The notes under the pieces were generated by a model. It saw only the letters and a list, made by a program, of their open reading frames with translations. It was not told where the DNA came from and did not search any database. This document shows, in pieces, positions 6,904 through 12,339 of a stretch of 15,432 nucleotides of DNA (its first letter is position 1; every line of letters starts with the position of its first letter). The stretch is taken from the NCBI GenBank assembly GCA_964502465.1, contig CAZCWX010000724.1:1-15432 (forward strand). The letters are read 5' to 3'. A program made the position numbers and the translations under genes. The DNA comes from CAZCWX01 sp964502465 (GTDB taxonomy: Bacteria > Desulfobacterota > Binatia > Bin18).

Positions 6904-7263
6904 GTGACTGCAGTAATCGTCTTGGCCGCGGGATCGAAAGGACTGAGGGTTTCTCGGCTGTTGTCCCGGTTCAAGGAAGCGGGAGTGAATCTGCGTGCTT
7001 TCTCCGGCTTTCCCCAGGGGCGGCGCGCCCAGATTGATTTCATCCCGGCCGATTCTGCGGCGTTTGGCACCGCGGCGAGGAAAGCGAAACTCAAGCTGCT
7101 GGGACCCAAGACCGGGTTTCTTATCCAAGGGGAGGAGTGGATTGGTTTGGTGGCAGAGGTCATGTCAGTATGTGGAGCCTACGCAGGAAGGAATCCAGGA
7201 TCTTGTCATGTCCCCGACCTTCCCGCTCCGCCTCATCTTCTGTTGACCGGGATTCCGAGTTAA
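6904..7263 (+). pseudogene. ACT-domain protein, probably decayed
   Basis: The 119-codon frame contains RLLSRFKEAGVNLRAFSGFP, GRRAQIDFIPADSAAF and ARKAKLKLLGPKTGFLIQGE. This is the beta-alpha-beta pattern of tandem ACT-domain proteins, small ligand-binding regulatory modules. The first strand (VTAVIVLAAGSKGLRV) is off pattern. The second domain jumps from LVAEVM straight to SVCGAYAGRNPG, apparently missing the helix and following strand, and the rest (CHVPDLPAPPH) is not ACT-like. The GTG at 6904 has no ribosome binding site. I therefore read it as a decaying gene with at least one internal deletion. Its stop overlaps the SnoaL gene stop tail to tail by two bases. A functional divergent ACT protein is the less likely alternative. 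Confidence 0.6.
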
Positions 7264-7739
7264 TTCGAGAATACGTCCACTTTGGCTCGTGATGCCCACC
7301 CTTCTTCGTAGGGCGCAGCCATACGGCCGAACGCTCGTAGGTGTTTAAATTTCCACGTGCCGTTGATTTTGACATAGTCGTCTTCGTAGCGGGCCGCGAG
7401 CCAGAGCTGGCGATTGCCTTTGCGGAAGGTGAAGGGACCCAGGAAGTACCAGCTCGCGTGCGCCTCGGTGCCGTTCACCTCGATGCGCGGATTGAAGACA
7501 TTGTGCTGTGAAAAGCTGATCCGCTCGGCGAAGCTCTTGAACAGCTTGCGAATTTCCGCGTGACCCTGCGCGTGCCCTACACCCTTTCCTTCCCAAATGC
7601 CATCGTCGGCAAAAATCGTCACAATCCGGTCCTGGTTATGATCGTCATCGCAAATATCGCAGTATTCAGCTTTGAGCTTCTTGATCGCCTCGATGTCCTG
7701 GAGGATGGTGAGGTGCTTTTCAAGTTCCGCGCTCTCCAT
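7260..7739 (-). CDS. SnoaL/NTF2-like protein (SnoaL_4 type)
   Basis: This 159-residue protein fits the NTF2-like cone fold. It has an N-terminal helix (LQDIEAIKKLKAEYCDICDD), then TIFADDGIWEGKGVGHAQGH and IRKLFKSFAERISFSQHNVF. The strands PRIEVNGTEAHASWYFLGPF and LAARYEDDYVKINGTWKFKH follow. The family includes polyketide cyclases, bile-acid 7-alpha-dehydratase-like enzymes and ring-hydroxylating dioxygenase beta-subunit relatives, so a dehydratase or isomerase role in a degradation pathway is plausible but unproven. The ATG at 7739 is preceded by AAGGAGG. It is divergent from the DUF7064-like gene, and the neighbouring amidohydrolase and EthD genes suggest a shared catabolic theme. Confidence 0.85.
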   Translation of the reverse strand: MESAELEKHLTILQDIEAIKKLKAEYCDICDDDHNQDRIVTIFADDGIWEGKGVGHAQGHAEIRKLFKSFAERISFSQHNVFNPRIEVNGTEAHASWYFLGPFTFRKGNRQLWLAARYEDDYVKINGTWKFKHLRAFGRMAAPYEEGWASRAKVDVFSN

Positions 7740-7769
7740 GATTGCAAACCTCCTTAAGATTCACAGGTA

Positions 7770-7830
7770 ATGAAAGTAGAAACTATAGCCGACTTCAAAG
7801 CGCACCTCAATGAGCACGGAGCAATGGTAC
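7770..7830 (+). pseudogene. Phd/YefM-type antitoxin N-terminal fragment
   Basis: ATG at 7770 opens MKVETIADFKAHLNEHGAMV, whose first 15 residues look like the DNA-binding start of Phd/YefM prevent-host-death antitoxins. The resemblance stops near 7820 and the frame then enters the IS-like scar, ending at TGA 7881. No partner toxin is visible. It is a broken remnant; chance similarity over so few residues is possible. Confidence 0.4.
7826..7830 (+). repeat. 5-bp direct repeat GGTAC, left copy
   Basis: Possible target-site duplication of the 57-bp scar; its partner is at 7888-7892. Five bases alone can match by chance. Confidence 0.4.
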
Positions 7831-7887
7831 TGTCCGAATTAGGACACCCTGCCCACCAAACTAGGACACTTCAGCCCAAATGAGGAC
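7831..7887. mobile_element. 57-bp IS21-like end remnant (fossil insertion)
   Basis: The segment begins TGTCCGAATTAGGACAC and ends CCAAATGAGGAC, with imperfect inverted ends (GTCC..ATT.GG). It carries AGGAC motifs starting at 7841, 7863 and 7884, spaced about 20-22 bases apart. It is flanked by GGTAC at 7826-7830 and 7888-7892. Repeated end motifs and short target duplications are features of IS21-family elements. The body with istA/istB would have been deleted. The family name is inference from end style only. Confidence 0.4.
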
Positions 7888-7892
7888 GGTAC
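7888..7892 (+). repeat. 5-bp direct repeat GGTAC, right copy
   Basis: Partner of the GGTAC at 7826-7830. Together they bracket the IS21-like remnant exactly. Confidence 0.4.
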
Positions 7893-8083
7893 CCGACTCG
7901 GTTTTCTCGGCCAAGCCTCAGGCGATCCAAAGAATAGGGTGCGCTCTAGGAGCCAACCTCCTCTGTCTCCGCGGTGCTGCCTGAAAGCGTCCTTAGGACA
8001 TATATTCCAAAAGACTTGTTGTCAAGAAGGCAAATTCCCGCTACAAGAGGGCGCAAAGCGTTGTGGCTGCGAAGGAGACATGT
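7893..8083. other. Divergent upstream region with GTCC-TTA-GGAC palindrome
   Basis: No gene is seen here. GTCCTTAGGAC at 7989-7999 has arms GTCC and GGAC around TTA, and echoes the TTAGGAC motif of the scar at 7840-7846. CTTG-TTGT-CAAG follows at about 8014-8025. Either could be a regulator site for the gene at 8084. I see no convincing -35/-10 pair. Confidence 0.3.
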
Positions 8084-9025
8084 ATGACTGAGCAACGGGT
8101 GTTCACGGAACGCGACGATCGCTTCCACTTCGAAGAGATGGCCGGCGACTGGTGGGCGACCGAGACCGCGTGGTTCTCGTTCTGCCACCCAGAACGCCGC
8201 TTGGGCGGTTGGCTCTACACGATTGTGCGGCCCAACATCGGCACGGTTGCGGGGGGCGCCTGGATCTGGGACCATTCGGCGCATCTGCCGTGGGAGGTGC
8301 TCTATTCAGCCAACTACACTGCCCTTCAACTTCCACGAGATCAAGACCTCAACGACATTACCTTGCCGACCGGCGTCTCGATCCGTGTGATTGAGCCCTG
8401 TACGTCGTATGCACTGGGTTACAACGATGGTCCGCGCCTCCAGGCGTCGTTGCGCTTCGAGGGCGTGATGCCGCCGGAGCCCCTCACCGGCACCGGCTCG
8501 ACCTTCGGGCGCTCACAGCATTTCGATCAGATCGGACGCGTGAGCGGAGAGATCGTGCTGCATGGGGAATCCCTCGCCATTGATTGTCTGGCGGTGCGGG
8601 ATCGCACCTGGGGGCGTCGCCCGGAGGATCGCCCGCGCCAAGCGGCGTACGTGACCGGCGTTGCGAATGCTACGCATGGGTTCCTGGCGGTGACGAATGT
8701 GGAGGCCGAGCGCAACCCTGTGGCCTATGGTTTTCTACGACGTGACGGCCGCACCGTACGACTAGTCCAGGGCGAGCGATGGATCGAGCGTGACGCCGCG
8801 AACGGCTGGATCACGCGCATTAAAATCCACGCCAGCGACGCCGAGGGGCGCGAGCTTGTGGCTGTCGGCGACTCGGTGAGTCGCATTATCATCAATCGCC
8901 ACACCTTTATCGACATCAACAGTCTGGTGCGCTGGAGTCTCAACGGTGAAATCGGGTGGGGAGAGGACCAAGATATGTGGCCTGTGCATCACTGGTCCCG
9001 CCTCCGTCGCACCGCGCACAGCTAA
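8084..9025 (+). CDS. DUF7064/DUF7065-like protein (CrtC-like beta fold), unknown function
   Basis: This 313-residue protein has few obvious helices and many beta-rich stretches. Its best landmark is LAVRDRTWGRRPEDRP (about 169-184), the conserved RDxTWGxR block of proteins annotated as DUF7064/7065. These are distantly related to hydroxyneurosporene synthase/AttH-like folds. The N terminus has ERDDRFHFEEMAGDWWATET, and the C terminus ends at a GWGEDQDMWPVHHW segment. Such proteins occur near steroid, terpene or aromatic degradation genes and their reaction is unknown to me. I chose ATG 8084 (MTEQRVF) because GAAGGAG lies seven bases upstream; GTG at 8063 would bury that site. It is divergent from the SnoaL gene. 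Family naming is from memory of the motif, so moderate confidence. Confidence 0.65.
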   Translation: MTEQRVFTERDDRFHFEEMAGDWWATETAWFSFCHPERRLGGWLYTIVRPNIGTVAGGAWIWDHSAHLPWEVLYSANYTALQLPRDQDLNDITLPTGVSIRVIEPCTSYALGYNDGPRLQASLRFEGVMPPEPLTGTGSTFGRSQHFDQIGRVSGEIVLHGESLAIDCLAVRDRTWGRRPEDRPRQAAYVTGVANATHGFLAVTNVEAERNPVAYGFLRRDGRTVRLVQGERWIERDAANGWITRIKIHASDAEGRELVAVGDSVSRIIINRHTFIDINSLVRWSLNGEIGWGEDQDMWPVHHWSRLRRTAHS

Positions 9026-9043
9026 CAGGCTCGCAGCTGCTGT

Positions 9044-9404
9044 TTAGTAGGCGACGGGGAGGCTCTTCGCGCCCCGCACCCACAGCAATGGCAACCAGTT
9101 GGTATCGGGTGCGAGTCGGTGGATATGCGGCATCCTTTCAAAGACGGTGGCCAGTGCAATGACGGCCGTTTTGCGCCCGATTCGTGCGCCAGGACAGTAG
9201 TGTGGGCCGATAAAAAGATAGGTGTCCGTCGGTATTGCGGTGGATATCGAAGCGGGCGGGATTGGGAAAGGGTCGCTCGTCTCAGTTCGCGGAGCTGAAG
9301 TACGACATCACATACGAACCGCCGAGGATGATCGTGTTGTGCAGCTCGCTGTCTTGTGTCGCGGTTTGGAAGACCAAATTGACTGGAGACCAACATTCAC
9401 CATG
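9044..9404 (-). pseudogene. Cytochrome P450 C-terminal pseudogene
   Basis: Minus-strand pieces reconstruct a bacterial P450 tail. They are HGECWSPVNLVFQTATQDSE, LHNTIILGGSYVMSYFSSAN, then a TGA (9282-9284) where Arg of the usual ANRDE stands. DERPFPNPARFDIHRNTDGH and LSF follow, then a shift of frame, then IGPHYCPGARIGRKTAVIAL up to GAKSLPVAY and TAA at 9044. Restoring two bases near 9211-9216 recreates the heme loop (SFGIGPHYCPG) with its Cys ligand. The ExxR helix and everything upstream is lost or eroded. The gene is dead through a nonsense codon, a two-base deletion and 5' truncation. It probably once belonged to the same catabolic set as its neighbours. Confidence 0.75.
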
Positions 9405-9599
9405 CATGAACGGGCCAAGGTGCATCCCGGCGCTGCTCGCTGAGCAGTCACACTGGCGGATTCCTCCGTCATCTGCCACTCCCTGGAGGACCGCTATCCA
9501 GAGTCCATGCTCTACCCTGCCAATATCATCGAGCATGCCCGCGACCGGTGGCTTGAGGAGTGTGCTGATTCACGCATAAGTCAGGGGTGCATTTGGTGA
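9405..9599 (+). pseudogene. Glutathione S-transferase pseudogene fragment
   Basis: Plus-strand codons from 9444 read AVTLADSSVICHSLEDRYPE followed by SMLYPANIIEHARDRWLEEC and ADSRI, ending at TGA 9597-9599. This matches the end of the thioredoxin-like domain (the S-[ST]-x-I-C-x-Y/S-L-E glutathione-binding turn) and the first C-terminal helix of GSTs. Just upstream NGPRCIPALLAEQ, in another frame, fits the preceding cis-Pro region, so a frameshift lies near 9440. The rest of both domains is missing. It abuts the P450 remnant, which runs the opposite way. Confidence 0.65.
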
Positions 9600-9700
9600 T
9601 TGTTCAATCAAGTGGCCATCAAGCTTCTGCCGCGACTGGGTGAACATTGATTTTCTGGCCATCGCTGATATACGTGAGAAAACACGTAAGGAGGACATCT

Positions 9701-10594
9701 ATGGCGAGTCCACAATTGCAAACGGCGATCGCGGCGTTCAAGTCGGTAGGAGAAAAAATGACCAAAGCCGCGAACATGGCAGAGATGCGTGCGGTCATGG
9801 AAGAAATCTCGGCCTTTCCTTCCGCCGGAGAAACCCAGTGCACACCGGTCAATGTTGGTGGCGTCCCGGCTGAGTGGATTGTCGCTCCCGGTGCGGCAGA
9901 ATATCGAGTCCTGTTGTACCTCCACGGTGGCGGCTATGTAATGGGATCAATTAACACGCATCGCGAGCTGGTGGCGCGCCTGTCAAAGGCGGCCGGTGTC
10001 CGAGGGCTGGCTCTTGACTATCGCCTCGCGCCGGAAAATCCCTTCCCTGCCGCAGTTGAGGATGCGACCACCGCGTATCGTTGGCTGTTAGCGCAAGGGA
10101 TCAAGCCTGCCCACATCGTGGTCGCTGGCGACTCCGCGGGCGGAGGACTGGCCCTGGCGACCTTACTGGCGCTGCGAGATGCCAAAGATCCACTGCCAGC
10201 GGCCGGCGTATGTATCTCACCATGGGCAGATATGGAAGGGACTGGAGAGTCGATGAAGACCAGGGCAAAAGTTGACCCAGTCGTGCAACTGGAAGGCTTG
10301 CAAGGCATGGCAAAATTGTATCTTGGCGGCAAAGATCCGCAGACCCCACTTGCCGCGCCGCTTCATGCGGACTTCCGTGGATTACCGCCTCTCCTCATTC
10401 AGGTCGGAGATGCCGAAACCCTGCTTGACGATGCCACCCGCGTAGCCGAGCGCGCGAAGAGTGCTGGTGTCAAGGTCGATCTGGCAGTGTGGCCTGAGAT
10501 GATTCACGTCTGGCATCTCTTCGCACCGATTTTGCCTGAGGGCCAGCAGGCGATTGAGAAAATCGGCCAGTTCATTCGTGAGCGCACGGCTTGA
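9701..10594 (+). CDS. Alpha/beta hydrolase, hormone-sensitive-lipase (esterase family IV) type
   Basis: This 297-residue esterase/lipase has the family IV oxyanion motif LLYLHGGGYVMG (HGGGY 75-79). The nucleophile is Ser145 in VVAGDSAGGGLA. The acidic member lies within VGDAETLLDD (about 235-244) and the catalytic His269 is in PEMIHVWHLF. LDYRLAPENPFPAAVED is also typical. It should hydrolyse short-chain acyl esters or lactones in the cytoplasm; no signal peptide is seen. I chose ATG 9701 because GTAAGGAGGA lies directly upstream; the longer frame from 9647 (MIFWPSLIYV...) includes that site and is unlikely. Length is usual and all catalytic elements are intact, unlike the broken genes to its left. 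The IS4 insertion begins about 110 bp after its stop. Confidence 0.92.
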   Translation: MASPQLQTAIAAFKSVGEKMTKAANMAEMRAVMEEISAFPSAGETQCTPVNVGGVPAEWIVAPGAAEYRVLLYLHGGGYVMGSINTHRELVARLSKAAGVRGLALDYRLAPENPFPAAVEDATTAYRWLLAQGIKPAHIVVAGDSAGGGLALATLLALRDAKDPLPAAGVCISPWADMEGTGESMKTRAKVDPVVQLEGLQGMAKLYLGGKDPQTPLAAPLHADFRGLPPLLIQVGDAETLLDDATRVAERAKSAGVKVDLAVWPEMIHVWHLFAPILPEGQQAIEKIGQFIRERTA

Positions 10595-10597
10595 TAG

Positions 10598-10611
10598 CGA
10601 AGAGTGCTTCG
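10598..10611. terminator. Small hairpin after the hydrolase
   Basis: CGAAG-AGTG-CTTCG forms a perfect five-base stem just after the hydrolase stop. The T-rich stretch (GTTTTCC) comes only about ten bases later, so it is at best a weak terminator. Confidence 0.25.
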
Positions 10612-10662
10612 AACTTCAACGTTTTCCGGTCACCTTGAGATAGCTCTCATCTTTAACCTGCA

Positions 10663-10696
10663 GTGCGGGGGTGGGTTTTGAATCTGCCCCCGCGAA
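10663..10696 (+). pseudogene. Possible 5' piece of the lactate dehydrogenase remnant, left of the IS
   Basis: Removing the IS and one target copy joins codons 10663-10705 in frame with LVGVGNVGATS at 12019 onward. The upstream codons (VRGWVLNLPPRSSH) do not resemble a normal LDH start, so only the position, not the peptide, supports this part. Confidence 0.3.
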
Positions 10697-10705
10697 GCTC
10701 TCACC
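10697..10705 (+). repeat. 9-bp target-site duplication, left copy (GCTCTCACC)
   Basis: Identical to 12011-12019 and directly flanking the perfect terminal repeat of the IS. An undamaged duplication indicates a recent insertion. Confidence 0.9.
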
Positions 10706-12010
10706 CAATAGTGTTCGGCTCATTTTTTGCTTGGCGGTGCAGTGAGATGCAAGCGATCGATATGGGCAATCACTTCCCTCGTAGTGGCCCAGCCACTGAG
10801 ATAGAAACAGAGCAGTTCGTACGTCCGTTTGGTCGGGGCCCGGCCCACCCACAACTGGATGAGCAAGCTAGCAATCAACGCTATATAGACCTGCAGCCGC
10901 ACCCCATTCTCACTCTGACTGAGCAGATGGCGACACCCCAGGATGCATTTGAGCCAGCGGAAGAAGAGTTCCACGGTCCAGCGATAACGATAGGCCAGGG
11001 CAATCAGGTCGGCTGCCAGGTCCAGCCGGTTGGTGACCAGCACCATTTCCACCGGCGTGCCGTCAGGATGGACGTTGTCGGTGGCCACCCGCACCACGCG
11101 CAAGGGCTGCGCCGCACAGGGGCGATGATGCGCGGTGCCCAGGCGGCGCAGCACGACGTCGCTCGTCACCCCCGCTGCCCGCGCCCCCGCCGACAGCGCC
11201 TGTTCCTGCCCGACCTCATAGGCCGCGTCTTCCTTGACGCGCGCGACAAAGCTGCAGGGCAGCGCGTGCAAGTCGGCAAACAGCTCGTAATCCACATACC
11301 CGCGGTCAAAGACGTAAAACCCACCCGGCTGCACCAGTCGCCGTGCCTCGGCCCGTTCCGCGCCGCTACCCGCCGTGACCGTGACGCCCACCGGCATCTG
11401 GCGCAAAGCAGCAAAGGCCACGTGCAGCTTGGCCGCCCGATGCTGCGCGTCTTGCCACACTGCCCATACCATCCGCGGCAGCGCCGGCAGTAAGCTGCCA
11501 TCAATCGCCACCAAGTCCCGCAACAACGCCGCGTCTCCCTGGAGCAGCGCGGGATTGCCCTGCGGTGCTCGCGTCCAGGCCCGCAACGCCAACTCGCTGA
11601 TCACGTCCTGGAGCAAGGCGGCCTCAAAGACCGTGGCGGCCTCACTGAGCGACCCCAGCGCGGTGCGCTGTACCCCCCAGCGGCGCTGGACGTAGGCCAA
11701 GGTAGTCAGTTGTTGGAGGCCGCGCAGACTGGTGACCGTGGGCGTGAAGAAATACACCAACAACAACGTCGCATAGTGATCGTAGAACAACTGGCGGTTG
11801 CCCGCCCGATCCCGCTCGGTGGTCGCCCCATGCAGGCGCTCCAGGAGCTGGCCGACCAACCGGACGTACTTGAAGCCTTGGACAACGGGCGGGGCAGCCT
11901 CCCCCGCCGCTTTCTCCTCTCTCTTCCCCAAGCGACTCTGCTTTTTCTTCATAACAATGCAGTGTATGAGAATATGAACCCCCTGACAAATTTCGTGCCG
12001 AACACTATTG
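10706..12010 (-). mobile_element. Complete IS4-family insertion sequence, 1305 bp
   Basis: The element is bounded by perfect 14-bp inverted repeats, CAATAGTGTTCGGC at 10706-10719 and its complement GCCGAACACTATTG at 11997-12010. A weaker match continues inward (TTTTG/CAAA). It is flanked by the 9-bp duplication GCTCTCACC. It holds one minus-strand transposase whose stop codon lies right at the left repeat, leaving about 58 bp between the start and the right end. Everything needed for movement appears intact, so the element may be active. I cannot assign an ISfinder name. Confidence 0.92.
10720..11952 (-). CDS. IS4-family DDE transposase
   Basis: This 410-residue transposase has all three catalytic acids in context: Asp151 in LVAIDGSLLP, Asp216 in FYVFDRGYVDY and Glu328. 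Glu328 lies in the IS4 signature Y-(2)-R-(3)-E-(6)-K, here YRYRWTVELFFRWLK (Tyr321, Arg324, Glu328, Lys335). A Lys/Arg-rich N terminus (MKKKQSRLGKREEK) precedes it. The open frame extends to 12240, but that would start outside the element and pass through the target gene, so the ATG at 11952 inside the right end is the sensible start. It lacks an obvious ribosome binding site, common for transposases kept at low expression. No frameshift or missing motif is seen. Confidence 0.92.
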   Translation of the reverse strand: MKKKQSRLGKREEKAAGEAAPPVVQGFKYVRLVGQLLERLHGATTERDRAGNRQLFYDHYATLLLVYFFTPTVTSLRGLQQLTTLAYVQRRWGVQRTALGSLSEAATVFEAALLQDVISELALRAWTRAPQGNPALLQGDAALLRDLVAIDGSLLPALPRMVWAVWQDAQHRAAKLHVAFAALRQMPVGVTVTAGSGAERAEARRLVQPGGFYVFDRGYVDYELFADLHALPCSFVARVKEDAAYEVGQEQALSAGARAAGVTSDVVLRRLGTAHHRPCAAQPLRVVRVATDNVHPDGTPVEMVLVTNRLDLAADLIALAYRYRWTVELFFRWLKCILGCRHLLSQSENGVRLQVYIALIASLLIQLWVGRAPTKRTYELLCFYLSGWATTREVIAHIDRLHLTAPPSKK

Positions 12011-12019
12011 GCTCTCACC
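12011..12019 (+). repeat. 9-bp target-site duplication, right copy (GCTCTCACC)
   Basis: Matches 10697-10705 base for base and marks the right-hand insertion point of the IS4-family element. Confidence 0.9.
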
Positions 12020-12303
12020 TTGTTGGGGTGGGGAATGTTGGTGCGACCTCTTATGCAGTTGCTGCGGGATGAATGCGCATTGTCGAAGCCATTCTGCGTA
12101 ACCAAAATACGGTACTGTCGGTTTCGAGTCCTGTGTATGACTACTCCGGTATCAATGATGGTTGTCTCAGTTTTCCAACCATTGTGAACCGAGGAGGCAT
12201 CGAGCGCGTGTTGTGGCTGGAGTTGAATGCTGAAGAGCAAGAGGGCTTACGCCGATCGGCGGCAGTCTTGAAAGACGTCATCGCGCAATTGGGATTGCCT
12301 TAA
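12019..12303 (+). pseudogene. L-lactate/malate dehydrogenase remnant with internal deletion, interrupted by IS
   Basis: The first codons read LVGVGNVGATSYAVAAG, beginning with the GxGNVGA nucleotide-binding loop found at the N terminus of lactate dehydrogenases. A TGA follows (12070-12072). In the same frame from 12073 comes MRIVEAILRNQNTVLSVSSP, then the later part ending PTIVNRGGIERVL, LELNAEEQEGLRRSAAVL and KDVIAQLGLP. That is the extreme C terminus of LDH. Roughly 200 residues that should lie between, including the catalytic His and substrate Arg, are missing. GATSYAVAAG also resembles the KGATYYAIA helix before RIVEAIL, so the deletion probably joined two GAT-coding sites. The IS4-type element sits at its 5' end. 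An ATG-started 76-codon piece is open, but it cannot be an enzyme. Confidence 0.75.
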
Positions 12304-12339
12304 GGTATGATAAGGGAGTCGCTACTGCCATATCTCCCG

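Noticed and set aside
9647..9700. Upstream start for the alpha/beta hydrolase
   Set aside because: It would place the AAGGAGGA site inside the gene, and the added residues do not fit the family.
10663..11493. 276-codon plus-strand frame opposite the transposase
   Set aside because: It starts in the left flank, crosses the IS end and is antisense to an intact DDE transposase; no family resemblance.
11953..12240. N-terminal extension of the IS4 transposase frame
   Set aside because: It crosses the IS end, the target duplication and the antisense of the LDH remnant, so it is a chance open frame.
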